From Spirochaetaceae bacterium (GTDB taxonomy: Bacteria; Spirochaetota; Spirochaetia; Treponematales; Rectinemataceae): a stretch of DNA of 60,443 bases. Numbering within the stretch: the stretch's first letter is position 1; the number at the start of each line of letters is the position of its first letter. Of this stretch, positions 32,739 through 40,824 are shown in pieces. Made by a program: the position numbers and the translations under genes. The notes under the pieces are model-generated. The model was not told where the DNA came from, searched no databases, and worked only from the letters and a program-made list of their open reading frames with translations. The DNA lies in contig JANXYQ010000074.1 in NCBI GenBank assembly GCA_025355995.1, positions 1 to 60,443 of the forward strand. Reading direction: 5' to 3'.

Positions 32739-34007
32739 ATGATCTACCACGAGGCGGGCTCCGAGTCCGCGGACTTGAGCGCCGAGGACCTGAGGCGCGG
32801 GCTCTTCGAGGCGCTGCGCGCGTTAGGTGATCGAAAGCGCGTGCTCATCGTACCCCCGGACGCCACGAGGTTCCACTCGCGCGCGGGCGAGCTGACGCGC
32901 ATGGCCTACGACTACTACGGCGACCGGGTGACCGACATCCTCCCCGCCCTCGGCACGCATTCCCCCATGTCGGCCGAGGCGATAGCGCGAATGTTCCCCG
33001 GCGTCCCCGCCTCCCTGTTCCGGGTGCACGACTGGCGCCGCGACGCGGTCGACGTGGGCGTCATACCCGCCGACCGGGTCTCGAGGGCGACGGGCGGCGC
33101 GGTGAGCCTCGACTGGACCGCCCAGCTGAACCGGCTGATCGTCGAGGGCGGGCACGACCTCGTCCTGTCGATCGGCCAGGTCGTGCCGCACGAGGTCATG
33201 GGGATGGCCAATTACAACAAGAACCTCTTCGTCGGTACCGGCGGGGCGGAGGGCATCAATAAGAGCCATTTCATCGGGGCCGCCTACGGGATGGAGCGGC
33301 TCATGGGCCGGGCTGACAATCCCCTCAGGTCCCTGCTCGACTACGCGTCGGAGCATTTCATCAAGGGCCTGCCCGTAGTCTACGTCCACACGGTGATCGG
33401 CCGCTCCGCGGGCGGGGAGCTCGCGACGAGGGGTCTCTTCGTCGGCGACGGGCGGGAGGTCTTCGAGCGCGCGGCCGCCCTGTCGGTCAAGGTGAACTTC
33501 ACCGTCCTGGCGGAGCCGATCCGCAAGGCGGTCGTCTACCTCGATCCCTCCGAGTACAAGAGCACCTGGCTCGGCAACAAGAGCATCTACCGGACGAGGA
33601 TGGCTATGGCCGACGGCGGCGAGCTACTCGTCCTCGCGCCGGGCCTCCGGGAGTTCGGCGAGGATCCCGAGATCGACGCCCTGATCCGCAAGTACGGCTA
33701 CCGGGGAAGGGAGGCGGTCCTGAAGGCGGTCGAGGCGAACGAGGACCTGCGGCGGAACCTGAGTGCGGCGGCCCACCTGATACACGGCAGCACGGAGGGG
33801 CGCTTCTCCGTGACCTACTGCCCCGGCTTCCTGACGAGGGTCGAGATCGAGTCGGTCGGCTTCCGCTACGAGGAGCCGGGGACCATGGCGAAGGCCTACG
33901 ACCCGAAGGCGCTCGGCGACGGCTGGAACGACCTGCCCTCGGGAGAGAGGATCTTCTTCGTCCCCAACCCGGCGATCGGGCTGTGGGCGAGCGAGGGCAG
34001 GGTATAG
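32739..34007 (+). CDS. larA: LarA-family nickel-pincer racemase/epimerase
   Basis: Relative of lactate racemase, which carries the nickel pincer nucleotide on a lysine. In the 422-residue product, GTHSPMS (His near residue 72) and PHEVMGMANYNKNLFVG (about 147) keep the His and, ten residues on, the cofactor Lys. The substrate could be lactate or another 2-hydroxy acid or sugar acid such as mannonate or gluconate, as family members differ. LarB, LarC and LarE for cofactor synthesis are not in the window. The start follows a ribosome site (AGGAGGGG). Confidence 0.8.
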   Translation: MIYHEAGSESADLSAEDLRRGLFEALRALGDRKRVLIVPPDATRFHSRAGELTRMAYDYYGDRVTDILPALGTHSPMSAEAIARMFPGVPASLFRVHDWRRDAVDVGVIPADRVSRATGGAVSLDWTAQLNRLIVEGGHDLVLSIGQVVPHEVMGMANYNKNLFVGTGGAEGINKSHFIGAAYGMERLMGRADNPLRSLLDYASEHFIKGLPVVYVHTVIGRSAGGELATRGLFVGDGREVFERAAALSVKVNFTVLAEPIRKAVVYLDPSEYKSTWLGNKSIYRTRMAMADGGELLVLAPGLREFGEDPEIDALIRKYGYRGREAVLKAVEANEDLRRNLSAAAHLIHGSTEGRFSVTYCPGFLTRVEIESVGFRYEEPGTMAKAYDPKALGDGWNDLPSGERIFFVPNPAIGLWASEGRV

Positions 34008-34026
34008 GCTCCGGGCGCGGCCGAGG

Positions 34027-35043
34027 CTACTGGAAGCTCGTGTAGTTCTCCCGCGTGACCTTCTGGTAGGGGACGATGACGTACCTGCCCTCGGTGATGG
34101 TCCAGCCGGCGGCAAGCGGATCCTGTCCGGTCGCCAGGGCGTAGGCGAGGTCGAAGGCGGCCTTTCCCTGGCTGTCGGCGTCGCCGCGCACCGTCCCGAG
34201 GAGGCTTCCGTCAGCGATGGCCTCCAGGGCGAATCGGGTCGCGTCGATGCCGAGGACCGGCACGTAGCTGTCCGGGCCCTTCATCTGGCCGGCCAGCCTG
34301 AGGGCGGCGATCGCGCCGATGGCCATCTCGTCGTTCGCGCAGATCACCGCCTCGATGCGCTTCGCCTTCGGGGCCTGCAGGATCGCCGTAATGGCGGCCT
34401 GCGCGTCCAGCCTGCTCCAGTTGGCTATCGACTCGGCTCGGGAGACCGCGCGGATCCCGGCCGCCGCGAAGGCCTTGTCCCTCCTGAGGTCGGCGGCCTC
34501 GGCCGCCGCCAGGTTCTTGTCGCCCCTGAGGAGCGCGTAGCCGAGGAATCCGTCCTTGTCCTGGTCCGCCTCGGGATGCGCCTTCCAATAGTCGGCGAGG
34601 ATCTGAACCTGCAGCTCCGCTGCCTCAGCCGAGTCGGCGCCGACGAAGTAGGCCTTGCCCCAGCCCTGGATCGCGAAGGCGGCGGGGTCCCGGCCGAAGA
34701 ACACGATCGGCACGTTGCCGGCCTTCGCCATGAAGGTCAGGGCGGTCAATGCCGAGCTGTCGACGGGATTGACGACGATGGCCTTGGCCTTGTCGGCGAT
34801 CATCGCGTCGATCTGGGCGTTCTGCACGACCTGCTGGCTCTGCCCGTCGAGGACCGAGATCTTGGCCTTGCCCTCGGCGTTGGCCTCGAGGGAGCGGCGG
34901 GCGGCCCCGACGAAGGTATCGTCCACGCTGGCCAGGGCTACGCCGATCCTGGGCTTTCCGCCAGAGGGATCGCAACCGGCGAGGATGGCCGATAAGCCGG
35001 CGGCTATGACGAGGAGGGAGAGGGGAAGCGAGGCTCTGTTCAT
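34027..35043 (-). CDS. MglB-like sugar-binding lipoprotein, copy 1
   Basis: A 338-residue exported lipoprotein (signal ending LAGC) of the galactose-binding MglB type. It lines up along its length with E. coli MglB as I recall it: KAYFVGADSAEAAELQ, the EF-hand-like calcium loop DQDKDGFLG, ANWSRLDA with the stacking Trp, ANDEMAIGAIAAL and VLGIDATRFAL. However, the NK pair of the MglB FFNK strand reads GR here, and the HxD motif after LLRGD is lost, so the ligand probably differs from galactose. TAGAAT lies 9 nt before the ATG. No ABC partner genes are adjacent. Confidence 0.87.
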   Translation of the reverse strand: MNRASLPLSLLVIAAGLSAILAGCDPSGGKPRIGVALASVDDTFVGAARRSLEANAEGKAKISVLDGQSQQVVQNAQIDAMIADKAKAIVVNPVDSSALTALTFMAKAGNVPIVFFGRDPAAFAIQGWGKAYFVGADSAEAAELQVQILADYWKAHPEADQDKDGFLGYALLRGDKNLAAAEAADLRRDKAFAAAGIRAVSRAESIANWSRLDAQAAITAILQAPKAKRIEAVICANDEMAIGAIAALRLAGQMKGPDSYVPVLGIDATRFALEAIADGSLLGTVRGDADSQGKAAFDLAYALATGQDPLAAGWTITEGRYVIVPYQKVTRENYTSFQ

Positions 35044-35106
35044 GGTATGCGGATTCTAGCACGCCATCTCGCCCTTGTCCCCCCGAATGCGGCGCCGGCC
35101 GCCGCC

Positions 35107-36120
35107 CTATTGGGCGAAGTCGCGGTAATTCGCCTGCGTCACCTTCACGTAGGAGACGAGGACGTTGTTGCCCGCCGCCAGCGACCAGTCCCCGAAGAGC
35201 AGGAAGTCTCCCCTTGCGAGGGCGAAGGCGAGATCGAAGGCTTCCTTGCCCTGCTTCTCGGCGTCGTTGCGGACCGTTCCGAGGAGGCTGCCCTCGGCTA
35301 TCGCGTCCAGGGCGAACCGGGTCCCGTCGATGCCGACCACGGGCACGTAGCCGTCGGCCCCCTTGAAGTAGCCCGCCACCTTCAGCGCCTCGATCGCGCC
35401 CAGGGCCATCTCGTCGCTGGCCGATATCACCGCCTCTATCCGCCTCTGCCCGAGGGTCTTGAGGAGGTCGCCGACCTTCGCGAGCGCCTCGGCCCTGTTC
35501 CAATTCGCGGTGAGCTCCGAGACCTTGACGGCGGCGAGGGCGTCGCTGGCGAAGGCCTTCTCCCGCCTGTCGGAGCTGGCGAGCGCGCTCTGGTGGTCCG
35601 AGTCGCCGCGGATGAGCAGGTACTGGACCCGGCCGTCCTTGTCCTTGTCCGCCTCGGGATGGTCCTTCCAGTAATCGGCGAGGATATCGACCTGGAACTG
35701 CTCTGCCTCCTCCCCGCGAGCCCTGACGAAATAGGCCTTTTCCCAGGATATAGCCTGCATGGTCGAGGGATTGCGGACGAAGAACACCACCGGCACATCG
35801 GCCTTCATGGCCTTTTGCGCGATGCCGCCCATGGCCGAGGGGTCCACGGGGGCGACGATGATCGCCTTGGCCTTGTCGGCGATCATCGCGTCTATCTGGG
35901 CGTCCTGTATCTCCTGCTTGTTCTGACCGTCGAGGATGGAGAGCCGGGCCTTCCCCTCCACCTTGGCCTCGAGGCCCCTGCGGGCGGTGGAGACGAAGAA
36001 GTCGTCGACGCTGGAGAAGGCCACGCCGATGCGGGGCTTGCCGCCGGAGGGGTCGCAGCCGGCGAGGCCGATCGAGAGGGTGGCGGCGAGGAAGAGGTAC
36101 GATAGGGCTGTGCGCTTCAT
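35107..36120 (-). CDS. MglB-like sugar-binding lipoprotein, copy 2
   Basis: A 337-residue paralogue of copy 1 with the same plan: lipobox LAGC, DPSGGKPRIGVAFSSVDDFFV, calcium loop DKDKDGRVQ, ANWNRAEA, SDEMALGAIEAL and VVGIDGTRFALDAIAEGSLLGTV. The pocket strand reads FFVRNP and the following motif GDSDHQSAL, different from both MglB and copy 1. I use ATG 36120 because the lipoprotein signal starts there and TAGAAT (36129-36134) is 8 nt upstream; an earlier in-frame GTG would overlap that box. Copy 2 precedes copy 1, and each has its own near-identical promoter end. Confidence 0.87.
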   Translation of the reverse strand: MKRTALSYLFLAATLSIGLAGCDPSGGKPRIGVAFSSVDDFFVSTARRGLEAKVEGKARLSILDGQNKQEIQDAQIDAMIADKAKAIIVAPVDPSAMGGIAQKAMKADVPVVFFVRNPSTMQAISWEKAYFVRARGEEAEQFQVDILADYWKDHPEADKDKDGRVQYLLIRGDSDHQSALASSDRREKAFASDALAAVKVSELTANWNRAEALAKVGDLLKTLGQRRIEAVISASDEMALGAIEALKVAGYFKGADGYVPVVGIDGTRFALDAIAEGSLLGTVRNDAEKQGKEAFDLAFALARGDFLLFGDWSLAAGNNVLVSYVKVTQANYRDFAQ

Positions 36121-36163
36121 GGTGGACGATTCTAGCACGGCCGCGCGCGCCTGTCCTCACGAT

Positions 36164-36505
36164 TCACGTCGACGCCAGAAAGGCCTTCCAGGACGCGGGA
36201 TCGAATCCGACGGCGGCCCTGCGCCCATCGCGCAGCACCGGGGTCCTGAGGAGGAGGGGGTCCTTCAGGATCTCCTCCTCGCCGTCGAAGTCCATGTAGG
36301 CGAGGCCCCTGTCCTTGTACCGGGGACCCTCGGCATCGATGAGCCCGGCCGCGCCGACGGCCGCGGCTATCGAGCGCAACTCGCCCGGGCTTATGCCCTT
36401 CTCGGCGAGGTCGATGAATTGATAGTCCAGGCCCCGCTCCTTCAGGTAGCGCTCGGCCTTCCTCGTGTCGGGGCACTTCTTGGTGCCGAAGACTTGCAGT
36501 CCCAT
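36164..36505 (-). CDS. ArsC/Spx-like thioredoxin-fold protein
   Basis: A 113-residue protein with the ArsC-family N-terminus (LQVFGTKKCPDTRKAERYLKERGLDYQFIDL), one conserved Cys at position 11 followed by PDT, and a later ILKDPLLLRTPVLRDGRRAAVGFD. These proteins are usually annotated as arsenate reductase-related or Spx-like; true arsenate reduction is not implied, because the YffB-like branch lacks it. TAAGCT lies 6 nt before the ATG. It is divergent from the ACT-domain gene. Confidence 0.8.
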   Translation of the reverse strand: MGLQVFGTKKCPDTRKAERYLKERGLDYQFIDLAEKGISPGELRSIAAAVGAAGLIDAEGPRYKDRGLAYMDFDGEEEILKDPLLLRTPVLRDGRRAAVGFDPASWKAFLAST

Positions 36506-36533
36506 GATCCCAGCTTATCACATCGTCCGCCGA

Positions 36534-36562
36534 TTGCCTCGGGCGCCGATACGTGGCACAAT
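36534..36562 (+). promoter_or_regulatory. Promoter of the ACT-domain gene (leaderless type)
   Basis: TTGCCT (36534-36539), a 17-nt spacer and CACAAT (36557-36562), then 7 nt to ATG 36570. Confidence 0.6.
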
Positions 36563-36569
36563 GCACCGC

Positions 36570-37115
36570 ATGGGCAAGGCATTCGCGGTGTTCTCCGCCA
36601 TAGGCGCGGACAGGGTCGGCATAGTCGACGATATCTCGGGCGTAGTCTCCGAGGGCGGCGGCAACATAGAAGAGAGCAAGATGGCCGTCCTCGGCGGCGA
36701 ATTCGCGGTGATGATGCTCATCTCGATGGATGCCGGCGCCCTCGAGGCCTTGATCGCCCGCGTCGGCGAGTTCGAGTCCAGGCTGTCCCTCAAGATCGGC
36801 GTCGTGCGGACTCGCGAGACCTCTCAGGCTGAGCGGGGCAGGCCCTATTCCCTCGAGACCGTATCGCTCGACGGCGCGGGCATCGTCCACTCGGTCAGCA
36901 CCGTGCTGCGCAAGTACGGCATCAATATCGAGGATCTCGAGACGCGCACTGAGCGCGCCCCCCTCACCGGCGCCCCCCTCTTCCGCATGACGGCCAATGT
37001 CGTCCTCGGCCCCGGCGTGGCGATTGGCGCGCTCAGGCGGGAGCTCGAGGAGCTCCAGGCCGAGCAGGACCTCGACATCCTCCTCATGCCCCTCGTGCCG
37101 ACGAGGCGGGATTAG
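36570..37115 (+). CDS. Two-ACT-domain protein (GcvR-like)
   Basis: A 181-residue protein made of two ACT domains: GKAFAVFSAIGADRVGIVDDISGVVSEGGGNIEESKM at the start and VSLDGAGIVHSVSTVLRKYGINIEDLETRTE in the second half (about 95-125). The layout is that of GcvR and related regulators that bind amino acids such as glycine. There is no DNA-binding domain, so it must act through a partner. The ATG at 36570 fits the -10 box at 36557-36562; an ATG nine bases earlier would sit against that box. Confidence 0.82.
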   Translation: MGKAFAVFSAIGADRVGIVDDISGVVSEGGGNIEESKMAVLGGEFAVMMLISMDAGALEALIARVGEFESRLSLKIGVVRTRETSQAERGRPYSLETVSLDGAGIVHSVSTVLRKYGINIEDLETRTERAPLTGAPLFRMTANVVLGPGVAIGALRRELEELQAEQDLDILLMPLVPTRRD

Positions 37116-37121
37116 GAACCG

Positions 37122-38036
37122 ATGCCCGCCGATCGGGCCCGGGCGGCGATCCTCGCGGTCGCGCTAGCGACGGCGCTCGCCCTCGGCGCGCTGCTCTCCT
37201 CCTGCGCCTCCGCGGGCCCCAGTCCCGCCGCGCAGGAATGGTACGACCTCGGCAACGCCTGGCTCGACAAGGGCGATTGGAAGAGGGCCGGCCAGGCCTA
37301 CTCGCGCGCCCTCGCCCTCGAGCCCTCCTTCGCCGGTGCTTCCTTCAATCTCGCCCGCGCCCTCGCCGAGGCCGGCGACTACGACGGCTCCCTGTCGGCC
37401 CTGGGCGCCCTCGCCAAGCGCGATCCCGGCAACGTCAGGATCATCGCGGCCCGCGCCTACGCGCTATACAAGAAGGGCGACTTCGTCGCGGCGCTGGCCG
37501 CCTACCGCGAGGCCCTCGCCCTCGACCCCTTCGCCCCGGACGCCGTGTACAACGCGGCCCTCCTCGAGCTGGCCGCGGGCGACGCCGCGGGGGCGGCCTC
37601 CGACCTCGAGCGGCTGACCCAGGCCAAGGGGGACGACGGCCAGGCCTTCCTCCTCCTCGGCCGCGCTCGCGACAAGTTGGGCGACGCCGAAGCCCTCGCG
37701 GCCTACGAGAGGGCCAATGCCCTCGGCAAGGCCGATGCCGCGGCCATGGAGAGGATGGGCGCCCTCTACGGGGACGCCAAGCGCTATCCCGAGGCGATGG
37801 ACGCCCTCGACGCGGCGGTCAAGGCGGATCCCAAGCTCGCCTCGGCCTGGTTTTCCCTCGCGCGCCTGAGGCTCGTCGTCGCCGCCGACTCGGATAAGGG
37901 GCTCGCCGCCCTCAAGGGAGCACTCGACGCCGGCTTCTCCGACAAGGAGGCGGCCGCCGCCCTCCTGGCGGAGCCCGATCTCGTCGAGCGGGAGAAGGTC
38001 ATCGAGCTCCTCAAGTCGAAGAGCCTAGAGGAATGA
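37122..38036 (+). CDS. TPR-repeat lipoprotein
   Basis: A 304-residue exported lipoprotein (signal segment ending LLSSC at Cys 28). It is followed by about six tetratricopeptide-like repeats, clearest at AAQEWYDLGNAWLDKGDWKRAGQAYSRALALEP (from 37) and FVAALAAYREALALDP. TPR arrays mediate protein-protein contacts; here at the cell envelope. It starts 6 bp after the ACT gene and overlaps the beta-propeller gene by 4 bp, suggesting an operon. The partner is unknown. Confidence 0.8.
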   Translation: MPADRARAAILAVALATALALGALLSSCASAGPSPAAQEWYDLGNAWLDKGDWKRAGQAYSRALALEPSFAGASFNLARALAEAGDYDGSLSALGALAKRDPGNVRIIAARAYALYKKGDFVAALAAYREALALDPFAPDAVYNAALLELAAGDAAGAASDLERLTQAKGDDGQAFLLLGRARDKLGDAEALAAYERANALGKADAAAMERMGALYGDAKRYPEAMDALDAAVKADPKLASAWFSLARLRLVVAADSDKGLAALKGALDAGFSDKEAAAALLAEPDLVEREKVIELLKSKSLEE

Positions 38037-39331
38037 GTCGAGCCCTCGCCGTCCTCGCCTTGGCGATGGCCGCCGCCGCCGATTCGGGAGCGGAGACCGT
38101 CTACTTCCGGCTCTCGCCTCCGGAGGCCTCCGTCTACGAGCTCGCCCCCGCGGCCGGCGGCGAGGCGGTTCCCCTCGAGCTCGCCCTCGCCCCCGGCCCC
38201 AACGGCTCCCGCGTGGCCTCCGTCGAGAAGGGCTCCCACGAGTACGTCATCGTAGCCGACGGCTGCGTGGCCGCCCGCGCCGCCCTCGTCGTCTCCTCGG
38301 CCCGAGGGGAGCTGCAGGCCAAGCTCGAGCGCGCGGGGTCCCCGCTTCGCTTCGCCCTCGAAGGCACGACCGGGAAGCGTCCCAAGAGCGCCGCCTTTAC
38401 GCCCGACGGCAGGTTTCTCGTGCTCCCCCTCCTCTCGGGCCCGGGAGCCGACCTCCTCGACGCGAGGACGCTCGAGCGCGCGGGCGCCCTGCTGCCCCCG
38501 CCCTCCTATGCCAAGGCCGAGGGCTTCGTCGAGAGCGCCTTCTTCCCCGCGGCACGCGAGATCTGGATCTCGCAGATGTACAATTCGACGATACACGCCT
38601 TCGACCTCGATACCTTCGCCTACAAGGCCAGCTTCCCCTCGGGCGGATCCTACCCCAAGGTGATAGCCGCCTCGAGCGACGGGACGAGGGCCTTCGTGAC
38701 CAATTGGGCGAGCGAGGACCTGAGCGTCATAGACGTAGCGACCAGGAAGGTCCTGGCCAAGGTAAAGTTAGGCGGCACTCCTCGCGGCCTCGCCGCGAGC
38801 TCGAACGGCCGCTACTTATATATCGCGCGCTTCGCCGGTCCCGGCGGGGCCTCCTCCGGGGGAGGCGCGATACTTCGTCTGCGCCTGGATGACCTCTACC
38901 TCGAGACGCTGCGGGCCGCCGACGGCGGCGCCAAGCGGCACCTTGTCCTCGACGAGGCCCGCGGGCGGCTCTACGCGACCGACATGGCGCGCGACTCGCT
39001 CTTCGTCATCGAGGCGGCCACCGGCCGCCTCGTCAAGGAGATCCGCCTCGGCCCGAACCCGAACACCTGCGCGCAAAGCCCCGACGGCCGCACCCTATAC
39101 GCCTGCACGAGGGGGACCAACGGGGCCGCGGGCTACGAGGCGGAGGGGCCGGACTCGGGCGAGCTCGTCGCGGTGGACGCCGAGAGCCTCGAGGTCGTCG
39201 CGCGGCAGTGGGGGGGCGACCAGCCCACGGGCCTCGCCGTCTCGCCCGACGGCCGGCGGCTGGCCTTCACCGATTTCCTCGACGCCAGGGTCGAGGCCTA
39301 CGATATCGCCGAGAAAGGAAGCCGACGATGA
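38033..39331 (+). CDS. Exported YVTN-type beta-propeller protein
   Basis: A 432-residue protein with a signal peptide (ending about residue 21, SGAET) and an N-terminal beta domain up to about 115. A seven-bladed-type propeller follows, with repeated D-G-R or D-A-x-x-x strands (TPDGRFLVLPL, SSDGTRAFVTNWASEDLSVIDVATRKVL, SSNGRYLYIARF, SPDGRTLYACTRG, SPDGRRLAFTDFLDARVEAYDI). The frame and overlap with the TPR lipoprotein suggest they work together at the envelope. No catalytic motif is visible. Confidence 0.78.
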   Translation: MSRALAVLALAMAAAADSGAETVYFRLSPPEASVYELAPAAGGEAVPLELALAPGPNGSRVASVEKGSHEYVIVADGCVAARAALVVSSARGELQAKLERAGSPLRFALEGTTGKRPKSAAFTPDGRFLVLPLLSGPGADLLDARTLERAGALLPPPSYAKAEGFVESAFFPAAREIWISQMYNSTIHAFDLDTFAYKASFPSGGSYPKVIAASSDGTRAFVTNWASEDLSVIDVATRKVLAKVKLGGTPRGLAASSNGRYLYIARFAGPGGASSGGGAILRLRLDDLYLETLRAADGGAKRHLVLDEARGRLYATDMARDSLFVIEAATGRLVKEIRLGPNPNTCAQSPDGRTLYACTRGTNGAAGYEAEGPDSGELVAVDAESLEVVARQWGGDQPTGLAVSPDGRRLAFTDFLDARVEAYDIAEKGSRR

Positions 39332-40125
39332 ACCGCTATATTTTCGCTGGCCAGGACATCATCGTCCCGGCGGCGGGGCCCTCCTTCGACGATGCGAGCG
39401 GGGCCTGGGCAGCCGCGGCGGAGGCCGCGACGGGCAGCAGGGAATACGAGGCCGGGTGCGGGCGCTGCGTCGCGGTCATGCTGGACGAGGGAGGCGCCGA
39501 GGCCGCGATGCTCGGCGCCCTCTCCGAGGTCGAGGGCCTGCGACGCATCCCCCTCCGGCAGGCCCTCTCGGAGTATCCGGCCGAGGCGATCAAGGGAGCG
39601 CTGCGCGGCGCGGCCCTCCTGCGCTGGCTCGAGACGGCGCGCTACTGCGGCGCCTGCGGAGCGCCCCTGGCCGACAAGGACGCGGGCAGCGAGGATTACG
39701 GGGCCCGGTCCTGCGCCGCCTGCGGCCGGGCCTATTTCCCGCGCATCAGCCCGGCGGTGATCGTGCTGATACGGAAGGGGCCGAGGGCCCTGTTGGCGCA
39801 TAACGCGCGCTTCAAATCCGGCTTCTTCGGGCTCATCGCCGGCTTCGTCGAGGCGGGCGAGACCCTGGAGGAGGCCGCCGCGCGCGAGGCGCTGGAGGAG
39901 GCGGGCATCGTCATCGAGAACCTGCGCTACGCGAAGTCCCAGCCCTGGCCCTTCCCGGACTCGCTCATGGTCGCCTTCACGGCGGACTGGGCCTCGGGCG
40001 AGGCGAGGCCGGACGGGGTCGAGATAGGGGAGCTGCGCTGGTGCCTGCCCTCCGAGCTCCCGGAGATACCCCCGAGGGGCAGCGTCGCGCGCTACTTGCT
40101 CGACGAGTTCGCCAAGGAAGGCTGA
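39328..40125 (+). CDS. nudC: NAD+ diphosphatase / RNA decapping Nudix hydrolase NudC
   Basis: Hydrolyses NAD(H), and NAD caps on RNA, to nicotinamide mononucleotide and AMP. The 265-residue protein has a four-Cys zinc ribbon (CGACGAPL near 109 and CAACGRAYFPRISP near 129) and the Nudix box GFVEAGETLEEAAAREALEEAGI (Gx5Ex7REUxEExGU, about 172-194). The NudC signature SQPWPFPDS (about 206) follows. It starts inside the stop of the propeller gene (ATGA). The final 34 bp overlap the convergent membrane-protein gene. Confidence 0.93.
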   Translation: MNRYIFAGQDIIVPAAGPSFDDASGAWAAAAEAATGSREYEAGCGRCVAVMLDEGGAEAAMLGALSEVEGLRRIPLRQALSEYPAEAIKGALRGAALLRWLETARYCGACGAPLADKDAGSEDYGARSCAACGRAYFPRISPAVIVLIRKGPRALLAHNARFKSGFFGLIAGFVEAGETLEEAAAREALEEAGIVIENLRYAKSQPWPFPDSLMVAFTADWASGEARPDGVEIGELRWCLPSELPEIPPRGSVARYLLDEFAKEG

Positions 40126-40745
40126 GGGACCGGCTGCCTGAGCCTGGCTTGCAGGCCGAGCAGCAGGAAGGCCACGGGCAGGGCCGCGGCCGCCACGATC
40201 GCCGACCAGGTCAGGGACATGGCGCCGCTGGAATGCAGCGAGGTTATCGCGTCGACCGCGAGGCAGGCCAGGACGCAGCCGAAGAGCGCGAAAGCGCCGA
40301 TATTCGGGCCGCGCCGGCTCGCCTTCAGGCAGAGCAGGGTCGAGAGCGTCCCAGAGGCCATCGCCGACAAGGCGATGGGAAGGGCGAGGGGAAGGAACCA
40401 GCCCGAGGCGCCGGTCAAGGCGTCGAGCGCCCAGAGGTAGGCGAGGGCGGCGGCTCCCATGACGGGCAGGAAGAGCCCGGGCTTGCGGTAGGTCAACATG
40501 GGGAAGCCGATGAGTATCCAGCCCAGGGCCGAGGAAGCCAGCCCGACGAGGGACCAGCCGAAATGGCCGCTGCGCGCGAAGTCGACGATGAGCTCGACCG
40601 AGGCCGCGAGGCCGCAGACTGTGCCTATGATGCCGGAGGCGAGGGCGAGGGCCTTCGCCGAGCGATATGCCGGGAGGGCGGCTCCGCAGCGGGGACAGGT
40701 AGCTCCGCCCTCGCTCTCGGCCCCGCATTTCTCGCACATTATCAT
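40092..40745 (-). CDS. Zinc-ribbon membrane protein of unknown function
   Basis: A 217-residue protein opening with a zinc ribbon (CEKCGAESEGGATCPRCGAAL). Five or six hydrophobic segments follow between residues 32 and 200. Such ribbon-plus-membrane proteins are common but uncharacterised. I use ATG 40745 behind AGGAGA; a longer reading from upstream has no ribosome site. Its 3' end overlaps nudC by 34 bp tail to tail. Confidence 0.7.
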   Translation of the reverse strand: MIMCEKCGAESEGGATCPRCGAALPAYRSAKALALASGIIGTVCGLAASVELIVDFARSGHFGWSLVGLASSALGWILIGFPMLTYRKPGLFLPVMGAAALAYLWALDALTGASGWFLPLALPIALSAMASGTLSTLLCLKASRRGPNIGAFALFGCVLACLAVDAITSLHSSGAMSLTWSAIVAAAALPVAFLLLGLQARLRQPVPQPSLANSSSK

Positions 40746-40824
40746 ATTGCCATCTCCTGGGACGCTTCCGTCGGCCTCGCAGGGATAGACCCCGAAGGCG
40801 CGCAAAAGGGTGCGGCCAATCGGC

